This document shows positions 6,047 to 6,126 of a DNA stretch of 6,126 bases, piece after piece. The stretch's first letter is position 1, and each line of letters begins with the position of its first letter. A program made the position numbers and the translations under genes. Location of the stretch: assembly GCA_964555625.1 (NCBI GenBank), contig CAZKTE010000070.1:1-6126 (forward strand), given 5' to 3'. The stretch is from CAZJKE01 sp964555625. GTDB lineage: Bacteria; Planctomycetota; Phycisphaerae; Phycisphaerales; SM1A02. The notes under the pieces were generated by a model. It had not been told where the DNA came from, ran no database searches, and saw only the letters and a list, made by a program, of their open reading frames with translations.

Positions 6047-6126
<80 letters not shown>

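Overview
The window is GC-rich, almost fully coding bacterial DNA. It holds a damaged junction at the left edge, a two-gene iron-sulfur (sulfur mobilisation) operon on the + strand, and a minus-strand block made of tRNA-Leu, a class II DAHP synthase and two ketosynthase-fold proteins. The high GC, the weak or absent Shine-Dalgarno sites at several starts, and the unusual ketosynthase pair resemble Planctomycetota, perhaps Phycisphaerae. That assignment is an impression from protein character and has not been tested by any search.

Left edge (1-500). A PHP-domain phosphoesterase enters from the left on the + strand. It is recognisable only to about base 279. On the opposite strand the first ~55 residues of pantothenate synthetase (PanC) run from a GTG at 456 down to about base 292. 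Both genes lose homology at the same point (about 280-294), and each frame then runs on through the antisense of the other gene. Either a deletion joined the 5' parts of two convergent genes, or the assembly is chimeric.

Iron-sulfur block (about 497-2021, +). A group I NifS/IscS-type cysteine desulfurase is followed 40 bases later by an A-type (IscA/ErpA-like) iron-sulfur carrier. They probably form one operon: the desulfurase supplies sulfur and the A-type protein carries or delivers clusters. No scaffold gene (iscU/nifU) lies in the window.

Minus-strand block (6126 down to 2031). The order of transcription is tRNA-Leu(UAG), aroG-type class II DAHP synthase (first step of the shikimate pathway), a chain-length-factor-like ketosynthase that has lost every catalytic residue, and a catalytically complete FabF-like ketosynthase. 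The gaps are 14 and 37 bases, followed by a 4-base TTGA overlap. The two ketosynthases are each 438 residues. Their order, coupling and residue pattern point to a heterodimeric type II KS/CLF complex making a polyketide or polyene, or a specialised fatty acid. The aromatic-pathway gene upstream may be linked to it or may simply be a housekeeping neighbour. The two blocks converge with only 9 bases between the iscA and ketosynthase stops.

There is no stretch over 300 bases without a gene, and I saw no insertion sequence, CRISPR array or phage gene.
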